A DNA stretch of 64,000 nt from Bradyrhizobium sp. G127. GTDB taxonomy: Bacteria; Pseudomonadota; Alphaproteobacteria; Rhizobiales; Xanthobacteraceae. The stretch spans positions 434,001 to 498,000 of the forward strand of contig NZ_JAKFGN010000001.1 of the NCBI RefSeq assembly GCF_021502575.1, read 5' to 3'. A program made the translations under genes and the position numbers. The notes beneath the pieces were generated by a model. The model ran no database searches and was not told the DNA's origin. It was given only the letters and a program-made list of their open reading frames with translations. Positions 19,937-29,566 of the stretch are shown here, piece after piece (within the stretch, counting starts at the first letter, position 1; each line of letters opens with the position of its first letter).

Positions 19937-20662
19937 ATGGCACGCGTGGCATTGGTAACAGGCGGTACGCGCGGCATCGGCGCGGCGATCAGCAAGGCGT
20001 TGAAAGCTGCGGGCTACAAGGTTGCGGCAAGTTATGCCGGCAACGACGATGCTGCCGCGAAATTCAAGGCCGAGACGGGAATCCCGGTTTACAAGTGGGA
20101 TGTCGGCGCGTTCGATGCCTGCACGGACGGCGTAAAGAAGGTCGAGGCCGATCTTGGGCCGATCGATGTGCTGGTCAACAATGCCGGCATCACCCGCGAC
20201 GTGCCGTTCCACAAGATGACACTCGATCAGTGGAACGCCGTGATGAACACCAATCTCGGGTCGCTGTTCAATATGACACGGCAGGTCATTGAAGGGATGC
20301 GCGCGCGCAAGTTCGGACGCATCATCAACATATCTTCCATCAACGGCCAGAAAGGCCAGTTCGGACAGGTCAACTATTCGGCGGCGAAAGCCGGCGACAT
20401 CGGGTTTACCAAGGCCCTCGCGCTCGAGAACGCGCGCGGCGGAGTGACCGTGAATGCCATCTGCCCCGGCTACATCAACACCGAAATGGTTCAGGCGGTG
20501 CCGAAAGACGTGCTGGAGAAGAACGTGATCCCGCAGATTCCGGTGAACCGGCTCGGTGAGCCCGAGGAAATCGCGCGTGGCGTCGTCTTCCTCGCCTCCG
20601 ACGAGTCCGGCTTCATCACCGGTTCGACGATGACCATCAACGGCGGGCAGTATCTGGTGTGA
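19937..20662 (+). CDS. phaB: Acetoacetyl-CoA reductase (NADPH)
   Basis: A 241-residue short-chain dehydrogenase. The cofactor loop is TGGTRGIG (8-15), NNAG is at 81-84 and the catalytic Ser134, Tyr147 and Lys151 (NYSAAK) are in place; VNAICPGYINTEMV is typical of PhaB. It reduces acetoacetyl-CoA to (R)-3-hydroxybutyryl-CoA for polyhydroxybutyrate synthesis. The ATG at 19937 follows a GGAGGGG; the frame extends 70 codons upstream through the terminator, without homology. Because of that terminator it probably has its own promoter in 19863-19925. Confidence 0.95.
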   Translation: MARVALVTGGTRGIGAAISKALKAAGYKVAASYAGNDDAAAKFKAETGIPVYKWDVGAFDACTDGVKKVEADLGPIDVLVNNAGITRDVPFHKMTLDQWNAVMNTNLGSLFNMTRQVIEGMRARKFGRIINISSINGQKGQFGQVNYSAAKAGDIGFTKALALENARGGVTVNAICPGYINTEMVQAVPKDVLEKNVIPQIPVNRLGEPEEIARGVVFLASDESGFITGSTMTINGGQYLV

Positions 20663-20701
20663 TGTATGGCGTCCCCGCGGATTGAGTGCCATTGATCCGC
20701 G

Positions 20702-21574
20702 ATGACCACATCGTCCGCCACCCTTATCGGCCTGACCGCCATCATCATGTGGTCGCTGCTTGCAGCGCTCACGGTGGCAACGGGCCGTGTGCCGCCATTT
20801 CAGCTGCTGGCGATGACATTCACCGTCGGCGCCTGCATGGGGCCGGTCACGTGGCCGTGGCGGCCGGGGGCGATCCGCGCCTTGCGCCAGCCGCTCGCGG
20901 TCTGGCTGGTCGGCATCGGTGGGCTGTTCGGTTATCACGCGCTTTATTTTCTGGCGTTGCGGCTTGCGCCGCCGGCTGAAGCCGGCCTGTTGAATTATCT
21001 GTGGCCGCTGCTGATCGTGCTGCTCTCTTCGCTGCTGCCGGGCGAGCGCCTTGCGCCACACCACATCATCGGTGCAGTTCTCGGCTTTGCCGGAACGGTC
21101 ATGCTGTTCGCAGGCAACGGCGGATCGCAGTTCAATCCGGCCCACATTCCCGGCTTTGTCGCGGCCTTCGTCGCCGCGTTCGTCTGGGCCGGTTACTCGG
21201 TCATGTCGCGTAGGTTCGCCGCAGTACCCACCGACGCGGTCGCCGGGTTCTGTCTGGCCACGGCGGTTCTGGCCGCGATGTGTCACTTCGCACTCGAGGT
21301 CACGATCTGGCCCGAGACGATGACGCAATGGCTGGCCATTGTGGCGCTCGGCATCGGCCCGGTCGGCATCGCGTTCTTTGCGTGGGACATCGGCATGAAG
21401 CGCGGTGATATTCGCGTCCTCGGTGCGGCCTCCTATGCCACGCCGCTGTTGTCGACGGCGTTTCTGATTCTCGCAGGATTCGCCAAGCCGACTGCGGCGC
21501 TCGCCGTTGCGGCGGCGCTGATCGCGGTTGGCGGATTGATCGCTGCGAAGAACATGGTGTTCGGCAAGGCGTGA
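20702..21574 (+). CDS. EamA/DMT-family permease (10 TM)
   Basis: A 290-residue permease with two EamA repeats (first repeat about 1-130, second about 150-285) and ten hydrophobic helices; RLAPPAEAGLLNYLWPLLIVLLS is the usual end of repeat one. Substrate unknown; amino-acid or metabolite export is typical for the family. Starts 39 nt after phaB and may be cotranscribed, although no functional link is evident. Confidence 0.9.
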   Translation: MTTSSATLIGLTAIIMWSLLAALTVATGRVPPFQLLAMTFTVGACMGPVTWPWRPGAIRALRQPLAVWLVGIGGLFGYHALYFLALRLAPPAEAGLLNYLWPLLIVLLSSLLPGERLAPHHIIGAVLGFAGTVMLFAGNGGSQFNPAHIPGFVAAFVAAFVWAGYSVMSRRFAAVPTDAVAGFCLATAVLAAMCHFALEVTIWPETMTQWLAIVALGIGPVGIAFFAWDIGMKRGDIRVLGAASYATPLLSTAFLILAGFAKPTAALAVAAALIAVGGLIAAKNMVFGKA

Positions 21575-21652
21575 TCCCGAAAAGCATACCCTCGGGCTTG
21601 GCCCGTGGGATGAAACCGGGGTTCGGATCAGATCATGCCCGAGTAACTAAGC

Positions 21653-22096
21653 TCAGGCCGGACTCCAGCCCGGCGGAGCCAGTTCGAATTTTGCAAAGTC
21701 GAAACCAGGCGCGACGGTGCAGCCGACCAGCGTCCAGTCGCCGTTACTCTCCGCGGCCTGCCAGGCGTGGGCGGGGACAATGGCTTGCGGTTGCTCACCA
21801 CTCGTCACATTGGGGCCGAGTGCAATGGCATGTTCGCCATTATCATCGGCGATTCTGAGCGTTAATGCGCTGCCGGCATGATAGTGCCAGATTTCCACCG
21901 CGTCGACGCGGTGCCAGTGCGACCTCTCGCCCCGCGCCAGCAGGAAATAGATTGCGGTCGACGCCGCGCGCGCGCCATCGACAGTGCGATCGTCGCGAAA
22001 TGTCTCGCGATAGTGGCCGCCCTCGGGATGCGGCTTCAACGCGAGACGCGCGATGATCTCTTCGGCGGTCAGTCCAGCCGTTGCTCGATCCGTCAT
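21653..22096 (-). CDS. Cupin_5 (DUF985) family protein
   Basis: A 147-residue single-domain cupin. KPHPEGGHYRETFRD near the start and HWHRVDAVEIWHYHAG carry the conserved His/Glu residues of the DUF985 cupin fold, and the end (TLVGCTVAPGFDFAKFELA) is the usual family C-terminus. Related structures are metal- or ligand-binding beta-barrels without a settled activity; a sugar epimerase-like role has been suggested for the fold. It overlaps the end of gloB by 4 nt (ATGA), so the two are translationally coupled. Confidence 0.9.
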   Translation of the reverse strand: MTDRATAGLTAEEIIARLALKPHPEGGHYRETFRDDRTVDGARAASTAIYFLLARGERSHWHRVDAVEIWHYHAGSALTLRIADDNGEHAIALGPNVTSGEQPQAIVPAHAWQAAESNGDWTLVGCTVAPGFDFAKFELAPPGWSPA

Positions 22097-22860
22097 GCCT
22101 TGTTCTTGCGTTCGCGTATCTCGCCGAACACCTCGGCCGGGCTCTTGCCGGGGAGTCCGACGGCGGCCGCCACGGCAGGAACGTCGGCACGCAGGAAAGT
22201 GTTGGCTTCTTTCTCATCGCGGATCAGCGTCGGAATCGTTGGCTGGTTCGCGGCGCGCAGCTTCGCCACTTCCTCGGCGCGGGCCTTCAGCGCGGGATTA
22301 TTGGGCTCGATGCCGAGCGCGAACTTGACGTTGGACGCGGTATATTCGTGGCCGCAGTAAACCCGCATGTCGTTGGGCAGCGCGCGCAGCTTCAACAGCG
22401 AGTCCCACATCATCGGATAAGTGCCTTCGAACACGCGGCCGCAGCCGATCGAGAACAGTGTATCGGCGCAGAACAGCGCGCGGTCGGCATCGAACACATA
22501 GCTGATGTGATCGAGGGTATGGCCCGGGGTTTCCAGCACGCGGGCAGCGAGATTGCCGACCTTGACGGTGTCGCCTTCCTTGACCCGCTCGTCCACTTGC
22601 GCGATCGCCGTTCCCTTGTCGAAAGGCGCGACAACGCGGCAGTTATATTTTGTTTTGAGTTCGGCAATGCCGCCGACATGGTCGGCATGATGGTGCGTGA
22701 CGAGAATGTCGGTCAGGGTCCAGCCCTCGCGCTGCAGCGCCTTGATGATCGGTCCGGCCTCCGGGGCGTCGATCGAGGCGGTGGCTTTGGTGACCGGATC
22801 ATGAATCAGATAGCCGAAATTGTCGGACAGGCAGGGAAACAGGCGAATCTCGGCAGTCAT
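22093..22860 (-). CDS. gloB: Hydroxyacylglutathione hydrolase (glyoxalase II)
   Basis: A 255-residue metallo-beta-lactamase-fold enzyme with the binuclear metal motif THHHADH (55-61) and downstream metal ligands in ETPGHTLDHISY and in the FCADTLF segment; CGHEYTASN is the glutathione-binding signature of glyoxalase II. It hydrolyses S-lactoylglutathione to lactate and glutathione, completing methylglyoxal detoxification. First gene of a two-gene unit with the DUF985 cupin and divergent from the methyltransferase at 22989. Confidence 0.95.
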   Translation of the reverse strand: MTAEIRLFPCLSDNFGYLIHDPVTKATASIDAPEAGPIIKALQREGWTLTDILVTHHHADHVGGIAELKTKYNCRVVAPFDKGTAIAQVDERVKEGDTVKVGNLAARVLETPGHTLDHISYVFDADRALFCADTLFSIGCGRVFEGTYPMMWDSLLKLRALPNDMRVYCGHEYTASNVKFALGIEPNNPALKARAEEVAKLRAANQPTIPTLIRDEKEANTFLRADVPAVAAAVGLPGKSPAEVFGEIRERKNKA

Positions 22861-22988
22861 GACGTCTCCATTCGTCGGGGCGCGGCTAAGTTAACACGGC
22901 CGTCTTGTCGAGTGAAAGACGTTAACGCCGTTCCATGGATCGCTGGCGGTGCGCTGCATTCAGGAGCGTGCCATGTTACATTGGCGCC

Positions 22989-23744
22989 ATGACAATCGAC
23001 GTGATCGATCTGCGTAATTTCTATTCGCAACGCCTCGGCACCGTGGCCCGGCGGCTGATCAATCGTGGTATCCAGCGGCACTGGCCGCATGCGGACGGCC
23101 TGCGCGTCGCGGGGCTCGGTTATCCGACGCCCTATCTCGGTCTGTTCCGCGAGGACGCCGAGCGCTGTATCGCATTGATGCCTGCGGCGCAGGGCGTGCT
23201 CAAATGGCCCACCGCGCGTCCGACGCTCTCCACGCTGGTGGATGAATTTGCGTTGCCGCTGGCCGATGCTGCGATCGACCGCATTCTGATCGTTCACGCG
23301 CTGGAGATCTGCGACGATCCGGAAGGACTGCTGCGCGAGGTATGGCGCGTGCTGGCGCCATCAGGGCGAATGATGGTGGTCGTTCCCAATCGCGGCGGCG
23401 TCTGGACCCGGACCGACAGCACTCCATTCGGCCACGGCCGTCCTTACTCGCGTTCGCAGATCACCCAATTGCTGCGGCAGACATGGTTCACCCCGACGGC
23501 GTGGGGCGAAGCGCTGTTCGTGCCCCCGTTCGAAAGCGGTTGGGTTTTGCGGTCTGCGATGGCGTGGGAGCGGATGAGCGCAGCGGTATCGTCGCCGTTT
23601 GCGGGCGTCCATATCGTCGAGGCGTCAAAGCAGGTTTATCGCGCGATCCCGGCGCATCGCGAGCGCACGCGCCTCATTCCGTCGATGCCGCCGGTGCTTG
23701 TGCCGACGCCGACGCGCTACAACGACGAGTCGTCAGCCGGCTGA
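22989..23744 (+). CDS. Class I SAM-dependent methyltransferase-like protein
   Basis: A 251-residue protein with a Rossmann-like methyltransferase core. Motif I is weak (VAGLGYPTPYLG, about 40-51), but the later pattern IDRILIVHALEICDD...LLREVWRVLAPSGRMMVVVPNR is the classic Methyltransf_11 strand 4/helix/strand 5 region. The C-terminal part (150-250) is specific to an alphaproteobacterial subgroup that commonly sits opposite gloB. Substrate unknown. Start ATG 22989 is chosen because the conserved part begins there; the frame is open 18 codons further upstream into the divergent promoter region. Confidence 0.85.
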   Translation: MTIDVIDLRNFYSQRLGTVARRLINRGIQRHWPHADGLRVAGLGYPTPYLGLFREDAERCIALMPAAQGVLKWPTARPTLSTLVDEFALPLADAAIDRILIVHALEICDDPEGLLREVWRVLAPSGRMMVVVPNRGGVWTRTDSTPFGHGRPYSRSQITQLLRQTWFTPTAWGEALFVPPFESGWVLRSAMAWERMSAAVSSPFAGVHIVEASKQVYRAIPAHRERTRLIPSMPPVLVPTPTRYNDESSAG

Positions 23745-23784
23745 AAACAAAACTGCCCGCCGAGTTTTGCTCAGACGGGCAGTT
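23742..23784 (-). terminator. Terminator of the DUF4167 gene (convergent with methyltransferase gene)
   Basis: cgggcagtt (23776-23784) pairs with aactgcccg (23751-23759). On the reverse strand the stem is followed by a T-rich tract (ttttgtttt), giving a rho-independent terminator 24 nt after the DUF4167 stop. On the forward strand the tail is not T-rich. Confidence 0.75.
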
Positions 23785-23807
23785 CAATCCGCGCTATCAG
23801 ACCGGAC

Positions 23808-24539
23808 TTATTCGCCGGCCGAGAAATCTTCCGCCGGAGGCTGTGCACTCTGACCTTCAGGACGCGGACCGGGCGGACGCCGGCGGCGGCGATGACCGAA
23901 GCGCTCGCCGTTCTGATTGCCGTTCGGCTCCGCGCTGTTTCCGTTCGGTTGCGGCTGCGCGCCTCCGGTAATGAATGACGGAAGCCGATCGACAGCCGCC
24001 TCGCTTTCGGCCGGTTGCACGGAAGGTTGCGGCTGCGGCTGCGAACGATCACGGAAATGCTCGCGCGGCTGTTGCTGTTCGCGCTGGAACGGCTGCTGCT
24101 CGCGCGGCTGGAACTGCGGTTGTGGCTGCTGGTGACCTGGCGCAAAGCCTGGCTCCGCGCCGAAGTTGGAATAGCTATCACCATCGTCGCCGTTGTCGTC
24201 GAGCGCATCGCTATCGTTGCGCGGCATCATCGGCTGCTGCTGTTGCGGCTGGTTCTGCCGAAACTGTTCCTGCGCCGCCGCGATCAACCGGAAATAATGT
24301 TCGGCGTGCTGATAGTAGTTCTCGGCTGCAACCGGATCGCCGGACGAGCGCGCGTCACGTGCGAGTTGAACGTATTTCTCTGCGACGTGAGAGGCGGTGC
24401 CGCGAATCTTGATGTCCGGTCCGTTGGACTCGAAAACCCGGGTCATCGGGTTCTGGCCGCGCCGGTTGTTGTTATTGTTATTATTATTGTTGTTGTTCCG
24501 GCTGCGCATGCGCTTGTTGTTATTCGGGCCGTTTCTCAT
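23808..24539 (-). CDS. DUF4167 protein, disordered, with poly-Asn tract
   Basis: A 243-residue, strongly biased protein. The only ordered-looking part is the DUF4167 core, about residues 35-95 (FESNGPDIKIRGTASHVAEKY through the HAEHYFRLIAAAQEQ helix). Before it lies a run of 11 Asn within an Arg/Asn-rich N-terminus; after it come long Gln/Pro-rich segments, acidic DDNGDDGD and an Arg-rich RRRRRPPGPRP near the end. Such composition suggests an RNA-binding or condensate-forming protein, but the family has no established function. The conserved N-terminus begins at ATG 24539; the frame is open 23 codons further upstream. It lies downstream of prmC-prfA on the same strand. Confidence 0.85.
   Translation of the reverse strand: MRNGPNNNKRMRSRNNNNNNNNNNNRRGQNPMTRVFESNGPDIKIRGTASHVAEKYVQLARDARSSGDPVAAENYYQHAEHYFRLIAAAQEQFRQNQPQQQQPMMPRNDSDALDDNGDDGDSYSNFGAEPGFAPGHQQPQPQFQPREQQPFQREQQQPREHFRDRSQPQPQPSVQPAESEAAVDRLPSFITGGAQPQPNGNSAEPNGNQNGERFGHRRRRRPPGPRPEGQSAQPPAEDFSAGE
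24465..24497. repeat. Trinucleotide tract encoding eleven Asn
   Basis: Eleven consecutive GTT/ATT triplets (AAC/AAT on the coding strand) within the DUF4167 gene. The mixed codons suggest selection for the poly-Asn peptide rather than a recent slippage expansion, but length variation between strains would be expected. Confidence 0.9.
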
Positions 24540-24986
24540 GTGGTGCCTTTTACCGATTCTGGATCGTGATGGTTGGTGTGCAGGACACGGCGCAATGCAT
24601 TCGCGCAAGCGGCGATGCCGTCAGGTTTAGACCGTAGTTGCCGTCGTTCGCGTTCAACAAGGACGCGTTCTCCAAATGCCCGAAGGCAATGAGCCATCTG
24701 GGCCGATCAGCCTGAGCCAGCAGGCGTGACGTTTTGCAGATGAGTGTTCAAGCGCAATATCAGGCTTTCGTTCGCTTTGCGGTCCCGAGCAGCGCAGCTC
24801 TTTCAGCCTTCGCGCTCGTCATGACCAGCCTTTTAGGAACCTTTCATCCGGCGGGCGTCCCTTGCGAGACATCTGGCTCCGACCCGTCATTCCTTAACGG
24901 GGCCACGACCCTGAACCGATGGTGTGATCGGAACGTAGTCGCTCCGGGGCGATATTCCAAGAGGTTTTTTCTGGTCCAAACGCCCT
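24540..24986. other. Intergenic region without a recognisable gene
   Basis: This stretch between the DUF4167 start and the prmC stop contains the DUF4167 leader and promoter and no convincing frame. A forward frame at 24734-25012 (92 codons) has no recognisable domain and runs into prmC on the opposite strand. No tRNA-like fold or strong hairpin was seen. Confidence 0.6.
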
Positions 24987-25877
24987 TTAAAACGCCGTCT
25001 TTCGTCCCATGACGGCGCGATGAATGCCGCCCAGATCGGCTCTGGGCGGGTGTGGGAGGGTTAGTCCCGCAGCACGCATGATTTCGCCCACGGGAGCGCT
25101 CTGGTCGTATCCGACCTCGAAAATCAGGATTCCGTGAGGGGCGAGCAAACTCGCCGCCTGCGGGACGATTGCACGGTAGGCATTGAGCCCATCCGTTCCG
25201 CCGTCCAGCGCGAGATGCGGGTCGTGGTCGCGCACGTCGGGATCGAGCGCCGCAAAGTCGGCTGAGCGAATATAGGGTGGGTTCGAAACAATCAGATCGA
25301 ACGGCCCGGACAGCGCAGCGGCGTAATCACATCGGATGAACGAGGCGCGGCTGGCGAGACCGAGCCGCTGAGCGTTCATCTCCGCCGTCGCCAGCGCACC
25401 CGCGCTGATGTCGGTGCCGACACCCGTCGCTGCGGGAAGTTCGGATAACAGCGCGAGCAGAATAGCGCCGGAGCCGGTGCCGATGTCGGCGATGCGGAGC
25501 GCATGGCCGACGCGGGACTCGCTGCGCAGAATATCCAGCGCAGCCTCGACCGCTGTCTCGGTATCGGGGCGGGGGACCAGCGTGTCTCTGGAAAGGTGAA
25601 GATCGAGACCCCAGAATTCCTTCCGGCCAAGGATGCGGGCAACTGGCTCGTGCGCAATCCGGCGCTGCGCGTAGGTTTCGATGATTGCCGCTTCGTCCTC
25701 GGCGATCTTCCGCGCCGCCTGGGTGGCCAGGCCGGTATGATCGAGGTCGAGCGCGGCGCCAATCAGTAGCCGTGCATCGAGGTCGGGGGATTCGATGCTG
25801 TTATCCTTGAGATTCGCTGCCAGCGCGCGGCGGGCGGCTTCGACCGTCAATCCTGCGAACGGGATGTTCGCGCTCAC
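24987..25877 (-). CDS. prmC: Peptide chain release factor N5-glutamine methyltransferase
   Basis: A 296-residue HemK/PrmC enzyme: a helical N-terminal substrate-binding domain (about 1-90), the SAM-binding motif [14 protein letters not shown] (131-144) and the catalytic NPPY (199-202). It methylates the glutamine of the GGQ motif in release factors. Its start overlaps the stop of prfA, its substrate's gene, by 4 nt (ATGA), a coupling found widely. Confidence 0.96.
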   Translation of the reverse strand: MSANIPFAGLTVEAARRALAANLKDNSIESPDLDARLLIGAALDLDHTGLATQAARKIAEDEAAIIETYAQRRIAHEPVARILGRKEFWGLDLHLSRDTLVPRPDTETAVEAALDILRSESRVGHALRIADIGTGSGAILLALLSELPAATGVGTDISAGALATAEMNAQRLGLASRASFIRCDYAAALSGPFDLIVSNPPYIRSADFAALDPDVRDHDPHLALDGGTDGLNAYRAIVPQAASLLAPHGILIFEVGYDQSAPVGEIMRAAGLTLPHPPRADLGGIHRAVMGRKTAF

Positions 25878-26959
25878 GCGGCGTTGCCCTGTTCCGCCAG
25901 TTGCGCGGCCTGATGCTCCGTGGTCAGCGCGTCGACCAGTTCGCCGAGCGCGTCGCCCGCGATCACCTGCGGCAGCTTGTAGAGCGTGAGATTAATGCGA
26001 TGGTCGGTGACGCGGCCTTGCGGAAAGTTGTAGGTCCGGATGCGCTCGGAGCGGTCGCCGGAGCCGACCTGTCCCTTGCGCTCGGCGGAACGTGTTGCGT
26101 CGATGCGTTGCCGTTCGGCGTCGTAGATGCGCGAGCGCAGGATGTTCATGGCGCTGGCGCGGTTTTTATGCTGCGAGCGGCTGTCCTGCATCATGACGAC
26201 GATGCCGGTCGGGATATGCGTGATGCGGATGGCGGATTCGGTCTTGTTGACGTGCTGTCCGCCGGCACCCTGCGCGCGCATGGTTTCGATCCGCAGGTCA
26301 TCATTCTTAATGACCACATCGACCTCCTCGGGCTCCGGCAGCACGGCCACCGTCGCGGCGGAGGTGTGGATGCGGCCCTGCGTTTCGGTGTCTGGCACGC
26401 GCTGCACGCGATGCACGCCGGACTCGAACTTCAGCTTGGCAAATGCCCCGCGGCCCTGCACCTCGGCGATGATTTCCTTGTAGCCGCCCATGGTGCCTTC
26501 GGAGGCCGAGATCACTTCGACCTTCCAGCCCTGCAAGGATGCGAAGCGCTCATACATGCGGAACAGGTCGCCTGCAAACAGTGAGGCTTCGTCGCCGCCG
26601 GTGCCGGCGCGGATTTCCAGCACCACGTTGCGCTCGTCCATGGCGTCTTTCGGCAACAGCGCGACGCGAATATTCTGGGCCAGTTCGTCGCGTTGTGCCT
26701 CAAGCTGCGGCCGTTCGCCTTCCGCCATGGCGCGCATGTCGGGCTCGATGGCGGGATCGGCAATCAACGCATCGATGCCGGCGATTTCGCCGACCGCCGT
26801 GCGATAGGCCTTTACGGCGTCGACCACCGGCGCGAGCTCGCTCAGTTCGCGGGTGATGCGGACATAGGTTTCGGAATTCACCTGGCCGAGCAGTTCGGCT
26901 TCCAGCGAGGCATGGCGCGCCAGCAATGTATCGAGTTTGGCTTCGGGCAGCGTGGTCAT
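25874..26959 (-). CDS. prfA: Peptide chain release factor 1
   Basis: A 361-residue RF1. The stop-codon recognition tripeptide is PDT (189-191, in [13 protein letters not shown]), matching the RF1 PxT pattern rather than the RF2 SPF, and the peptidyl-tRNA hydrolysis motif [12 protein letters not shown] has GGQ at 233-235. It decodes UAA and UAG. It lies 60 nt downstream of ptsP and overlaps prmC. Confidence 0.97.
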   Translation of the reverse strand: MTTLPEAKLDTLLARHASLEAELLGQVNSETYVRITRELSELAPVVDAVKAYRTAVGEIAGIDALIADPAIEPDMRAMAEGERPQLEAQRDELAQNIRVALLPKDAMDERNVVLEIRAGTGGDEASLFAGDLFRMYERFASLQGWKVEVISASEGTMGGYKEIIAEVQGRGAFAKLKFESGVHRVQRVPDTETQGRIHTSAATVAVLPEPEEVDVVIKNDDLRIETMRAQGAGGQHVNKTESAIRITHIPTGIVVMMQDSRSQHKNRASAMNILRSRIYDAERQRIDATRSAERKGQVGSGDRSERIRTYNFPQGRVTDHRINLTLYKLPQVIAGDALGELVDALTTEHQAAQLAEQGNAA

Positions 26960-27019
26960 CGGTTTCGATCGATCAGGAGTGAATTCAAAGGCGGGCTTCG
27001 CAGGTGTCCGGAAGCGTCG

Positions 27020-29287
27020 CTACAACGAAAGCCCTTCGGCTTCGGCGAATTCCATCAGCTTGTTGCGGATCGATACGCTTCCGGCCGGGGCATCCAGCAG
27101 GGGCGTGACCATCGCTTCGGCTTTTTTGGCGTCGAGATCGAGAATCAGGGCTTTCACCGGGCCGTGCGCGGTGGCCGACAACGACAGCGAGCGATAGCCG
27201 AGTGCGATCAGCGCCAGCGCGCCGAGCGGCTGTGAGGCCATTTCGCCGCACAGCGAAACTGACTTGCCGGCGGCTTGGGCTTTCTTCGCGATGTCGCGCA
27301 GCGCACGCAGGATCGGCGCCGACAGCGTATCGAAGCGGTCGGTGACGCGCGAGTTGCCGCGATCCACCGCGAACAGGAACTGGAACAGGTCGTTTGATCC
27401 CACCGAAATGAAATCGACGCGCTTGAGCAACTCGTCCATCTGGTAGAGCAGCGCTGGGACTTCGACCATGGTGCCGACATCGACACGCTCCGGCAGCGTG
27501 TGGCCATGCTGGCGCAGATAGGTCAGTTCGCGCTCGATCACCAGCTTGGCCTGATCGAATTCGTCGACCTGCGAGATCATCGGAAACATCACGCGCAGAT
27601 AACGTCCCGATGCGGCGCGCAGCAGCGCGCGAATCTGTCCGCGCAACAAGCCCGGTCGGTCGAGACCGAGGCGGATTGCGCGCCAGCCCAGCGCCGGATT
27701 TTCCTCGACGATCGTGTCCATGTAAGGCAGCGCCTTGTCGCCGCCAATGTCGAGGGTGCGGAAGGTCACCGGCTTGTCGCCGGCGGCATCGAGCACTGCG
27801 CGATAGAGCGCAAGCTGCTCGCTGCTGCGTGGCAGGCTTTGCCCGACCATGAATTGCAATTCGGTGCGGAACAATCCGATGCCGGATGAGCCGGTGTCGT
27901 CGATGTGCGGCAGGTCAATCACGAGACCGGCGTTGATCATCAGATCGATCGGCTGACCGTCCCTGGTGACGCAGGGCTTGTCGCGCAGTTCGCGGTATTG
28001 CTCCTGCCGCCGCGCCCGGAAGCGCACGCGTTCGGCATAGGCCGACTGGATTTCCTGCGACGGGCGGATGTAGATAGAACCCGAGGTGCCGTCGACAATG
28101 ATGGCGTCGCCGGGATCGGCGATGCCGGCGGCGTTCGCCACTTCGCCGACCGCAGGAATGCCGAGGGCGCGCGCGACGATCGAGACATGAGAATTGGCGG
28201 TGCCTTCTTCCAGCACCAGACCGCGCAGCCGCTTGCGGTCGTAATCGAGCAGCGCCGCCGGACCCATCGAGCGGGCGATCAGGATGGCGTTGTCAGGCAA
28301 TTGCTCGCGCGACGGCGCGTGATCCTGCCCGACGAGCTGGCGCATCAGACGGTGGCCGAGATCTTCGAGATCGTGCAGGCGGTCGCGCAAGTACGGATCG
28401 GTCGAGCGCAGCATGCGGGCGCGGGTGTCGGACTGCACGCGTTCCACTGCCGCTTCCGCCGTGAGGCCGGTGGCAACCGCCTCGTGCAGCTTGTGCTGCC
28501 AGCCCTGGTCGTTGGCGAACATGCGATAGGCTTCGAGAACGTCGCGATGCTCGCCGCCGTCCGCTACGTCGCCGCGTTCCAGCATCCGGTCGAGATCGGC
28601 GCGCAGCTTCAGGATCGCGCTGTCGAGCCGTTTGACTTCTTTCGGCAGGTCTTCGGCAATATAATTGGTGATGACGACGCGCGGTTCGTGCAGCACCACA
28701 TGGCCGAGCGCGATGCCGTCCGACAGGATGGCGCCGGTCTTGTGCAGCGAGTGGCGCGCGGCGGGTTCGGCGCCCGGCTTTGCGATGGACGACAGTTCGC
28801 CCGACGCGATCATTTCCGCGAGCACCATCGCGGTGGTTTGCAGCGCCTCGACCTCTTCCTCGACATAGGTGCGGTGGGCGCGGTTTTGCACCACCAGCAC
28901 GCCGAGTGTGTTGCCCGAGCGAAGAATCGGCACGCCGAGGAACGAATGATAGATTTCTTCGCCGGTTTCCGGGCGATACGAGAAGGCCGGATGCGACTGG
29001 GCGTTCGACAGGTTCAGCGGCGTGGCCTCGGAGGCCACCAGACCGACGAGACCCTCATGCGCTGTCAGCACCGTCTGGTGGACGGCGTCGCGGTTCAGAC
29101 CTTCGGTGGCGTAGAGTTCAAGGGTGTTGTCGACGCGCAGCACATAGGTCGAGCAGACCTCCGCCACCATGTTGGCGGCGATCAGCACCACGATCTTGTC
29201 GAGCCGTTCCTGAGCGCTGACCTGTTCGGCCATCACTTCGCGGAGCCGTCTCAACAAGACGCGGGGGCCTCCCAGCGCGCTCCGCAT
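27020..29287 (-). CDS. ptsP: Phosphoenolpyruvate-protein phosphotransferase of the nitrogen PTS (EI-Ntr)
   Basis: A 755-residue protein: N-terminal GAF domain (about 25-165), then an enzyme-I module. The phospho-accepting His367 lies in ANSHVSIVARALGIP, and the PEP-binding barrel follows with GIGLFRTELQFM, FRTLDIGGDKALPY, EVPALLYQMDEL and GSNDLFQFLFAVDR. It starts the PtsP-NPr-EIIA(Ntr) relay that senses nitrogen and carbon status and regulates potassium transport and carbon storage. Its usual partners (NPr, PtsN) are not in the window. It sits between lysC and prfA, the common order in this group. Confidence 0.96.
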   Translation of the reverse strand: MRSALGGPRVLLRRLREVMAEQVSAQERLDKIVVLIAANMVAEVCSTYVLRVDNTLELYATEGLNRDAVHQTVLTAHEGLVGLVASEATPLNLSNAQSHPAFSYRPETGEEIYHSFLGVPILRSGNTLGVLVVQNRAHRTYVEEEVEALQTTAMVLAEMIASGELSSIAKPGAEPAARHSLHKTGAILSDGIALGHVVLHEPRVVITNYIAEDLPKEVKRLDSAILKLRADLDRMLERGDVADGGEHRDVLEAYRMFANDQGWQHKLHEAVATGLTAEAAVERVQSDTRARMLRSTDPYLRDRLHDLEDLGHRLMRQLVGQDHAPSREQLPDNAILIARSMGPAALLDYDRKRLRGLVLEEGTANSHVSIVARALGIPAVGEVANAAGIADPGDAIIVDGTSGSIYIRPSQEIQSAYAERVRFRARRQEQYRELRDKPCVTRDGQPIDLMINAGLVIDLPHIDDTGSSGIGLFRTELQFMVGQSLPRSSEQLALYRAVLDAAGDKPVTFRTLDIGGDKALPYMDTIVEENPALGWRAIRLGLDRPGLLRGQIRALLRAASGRYLRVMFPMISQVDEFDQAKLVIERELTYLRQHGHTLPERVDVGTMVEVPALLYQMDELLKRVDFISVGSNDLFQFLFAVDRGNSRVTDRFDTLSAPILRALRDIAKKAQAAGKSVSLCGEMASQPLGALALIALGYRSLSLSATAHGPVKALILDLDAKKAEAMVTPLLDAPAGSVSIRNKLMEFAEAEGLSL

Positions 29288-29566
29288 CCGTTGACATCCC
29301 TAAACCTGCAACTCCAGCGCGGCCAGACAGCCGCGATAGCGTTAACCAGAAGTAAAATAACGACTTTTCAAGGCCGTGCCAGCACCTCCCATTTATCCCG
29401 GACGTATCCGACGGTCCGGAATCAGAGGCGCGGGGGCGCGTGCCTTGTCCTGAGGCTATATCGAATTGAGGCGCGTTTTGCCAAGCAAAACACCTGCCAA
29501 ATATCAGACCCGCTCTAGCAGAACGCCTTCGTCACGATGTCGCAACTGTTCCCCGGGAGTGGCCGC

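Noticed and set aside
24734-25012. 92-codon forward frame upstream of prmC's 3' end
   Set aside because: No domain or ribosome-binding site, and it runs into prmC coding sequence on the other strand.
29475-29491. Hairpin gttttgc-caa-gcaaaac between lysC and ptsP
   Set aside because: Short stem, no T-tail on the lysC-sense strand; too weak to call as terminator.
27905-29518. 537-codon forward frame opposite ptsP
   Set aside because: Antisense shadow of ptsP; no recognisable domain, composition dominated by Arg, His and Gln.
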